A stretch of DNA of 13,671 nucleotides, taken from positions 769 to 14,439 of the forward strand of contig DADN01000092.1 of the NCBI GenBank assembly GCA_002509665.1. Reading direction: 5' to 3'. Under the pieces are notes generated by a model that was given only the letters and a program-made list of their open reading frames with translations, did no database searches and was not told the origin of the DNA. Positions 12,814-13,671 of the stretch are shown piece after piece. This stretch comes from Methanobacterium sp. UBA8. GTDB taxonomy: Archaea; Methanobacteriota; Methanobacteria; Methanobacteriales; Methanobacteriaceae. A program made the position numbers and the translations under genes. Within the stretch, counting starts at the first letter, position 1; the number at the start of each line of letters is the position of its first letter.

Positions 12814-13671
12814 ATGAACCCTAAAACCAGTTTTAAAACATTTAATAATCAGGTCAAGGATATTTTAACTGAAAACACGGGGAAAACAGAAACTAAAATC
12901 ATAAAATACAACGAAGAGCACTTCAAAGAAGAAATATTTAGTGAGTGTCCAGAAATTAAAGAAAATGAAACAACATGGATTAAAATAACTTATCTTACAG
13001 AAGATAAATCTTTAAAGAAGCTTATTAAATGCCTGAATTTAAATGAACATGTTCTAAAAAGAGTTTTAACATTTGATTATATACCTGATATTGAAGATTA
13101 CAAAAATTATATTTATATAACCTTAGTTGCGTTAAATGTCAAAAACAAAACCAGAATAGAACGAACACAGATTAGCATTATTTTAGGGAATAATTATGTA
13201 ATTTCAATACATCCTGACAATGCAGAAATATTTAATCCAGTAATGAATAGATTAAATGTCCCTGAACATCATATTAGAAATAAAGGGGCTGATTATTTAG
13301 CTTATACCATTGTAGATACTATTCTTGATTCTCAAATAATTACACTTAAAGAACTTGAAGGTGATCTTTCAAAGGCAGCTGAAGATATAATGGATGAACC
13401 ATCTAATGAAAATTTTAGATTAATTCATACACATAGGAATGAACTTGATAAAATAAAGTATAACATCCTCCCACTTCAACAGATAATCAATAGTATGGAG
13501 CTAACTGAATCACCTTTAATAAATCAATCAACCAGCACTTTTTTAAAGAATTTTCAAAGCCATGTATCTCAAGTAATTAGTAGAATTGACACATTATCTG
13601 GTAGAATTACTGAGATACGCGATATATATAATTCATCAATGAGCAGAAGGTTAGATGAAATCGTTAGGGTC
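12814..13671 (+). CDS. corA: CorA-family Mg2+/Co2+ channel, 5' part (truncated by window end)
   Basis: 286 codons without a stop, running off the right edge. The sequence reads as the cytoplasmic part of CorA: an N-terminal alpha/beta domain (TTWIKITYLTEDKS, then DYIPDIEDYKNYIYITLVAL and the strand pair ISIILGNNYVISIHP), the helical linker beginning near GADYLAYTIVDTILD, and the long stalk helix ending in IYNSSMSRRLDEIVRV, where the conserved segment just before the first membrane helix is reached. The two membrane helices and GMN selectivity motif must lie beyond the window. CorA forms a pentameric channel for divalent cation uptake. The ATG has GAGTG seven bases upstream. It is divergent from the hydrolase and apparently unrelated to it. 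Confidence 0.9.
   Translation, partial: MNPKTSFKTFNNQVKDILTENTGKTETKIIKYNEEHFKEEIFSECPEIKENETTWIKITYLTEDKSLKKLIKCLNLNEHVLKRVLTFDYIPDIEDYKNYIYITLVALNVKNKTRIERTQISIILGNNYVISIHPDNAEIFNPVMNRLNVPEHHIRNKGADYLAYTIVDTILDSQIITLKELEGDLSKAAEDIMDEPSNENFRLIHTHRNELDKIKYNILPLQQIINSMELTESPLINQSTSTFLKNFQSHVSQVISRIDTLSGRITEIRDIYNSSMSRRLDEIVRV

Noticed and set aside
1..13671. tRNA or rRNA genes, CRISPR arrays, insertion sequences
   Set aside because: No cloverleaf-like GC-rich segments, regularly spaced repeats, transposase motifs or target-site duplications were seen.

Overview
The window looks like a piece of a methanogenic archaeal chromosome, most likely Methanobacteriales (Methanobacterium-like). The basis is very low G+C, archaeal TATA-type boxes before genes, GGTGAT/GGAGG ribosome binding sites, the expanded PAS / HisKA_2 sensor kinases and REC-PAS proteins typical of that group, and an archaeal-type lipoprotein. 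The assignment rests on family resemblance and was not searched.

Layout. (1) 1-1669, plus strand: the 3' part of a PAS-HisKA_2 histidine kinase, then a REC-PAS response regulator 38 bases downstream. (2) 1715-4168, minus strand: two very small genes (39 aa with one membrane segment; 49 aa), a receiver protein with a long coiled-coil tail, and a second PAS-HisKA_2 kinase. (3) 4169-6414: a long, gene-poor, AT-rich stretch. It holds two tandem copies of a ~330-365 base unit on the minus strand, each with a 32-33 aa single-pass membrane micropeptide (starts MWE, ends near AVGTMF-D) with its own ribosome binding site, and also an 85 aa acidic helical protein on the plus strand. (4) 6415-9060, plus strand: an 881 aa five-PAS histidine kinase that appears to start at a non-canonical CTG. 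(5) 9246-12653, all minus strand: a small lipoprotein, a GNAT acetyltransferase, a dimeric alpha/beta-barrel protein, a RibD/DHFR-like reductase and an alpha/beta hydrolase. These look like independent accessory metabolic genes, and the last is visibly richer in G+C. (6) 12814 to the end, plus strand: the cytoplasmic part of a CorA-type divalent cation channel, cut by the window edge.

How the genes may work together. The left two thirds is a signalling region: three kinases and two receivers, with no DNA-binding output domain in any of them. The kinase and receiver pairs at 1-1669 and 1715-3817 probably pass phosphate within or between the pairs. The receivers end in a PAS domain or a coiled coil, so output is probably by protein-protein contact. 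The micropeptide genes lie between these signalling genes and are the least explained part of the window. The most interesting items are the duplicated MWE micropeptide genes, the two small genes upstream of the coiled-coil receiver, the internal duplication of half a receiver domain in that protein, and the CTG start of the large kinase.
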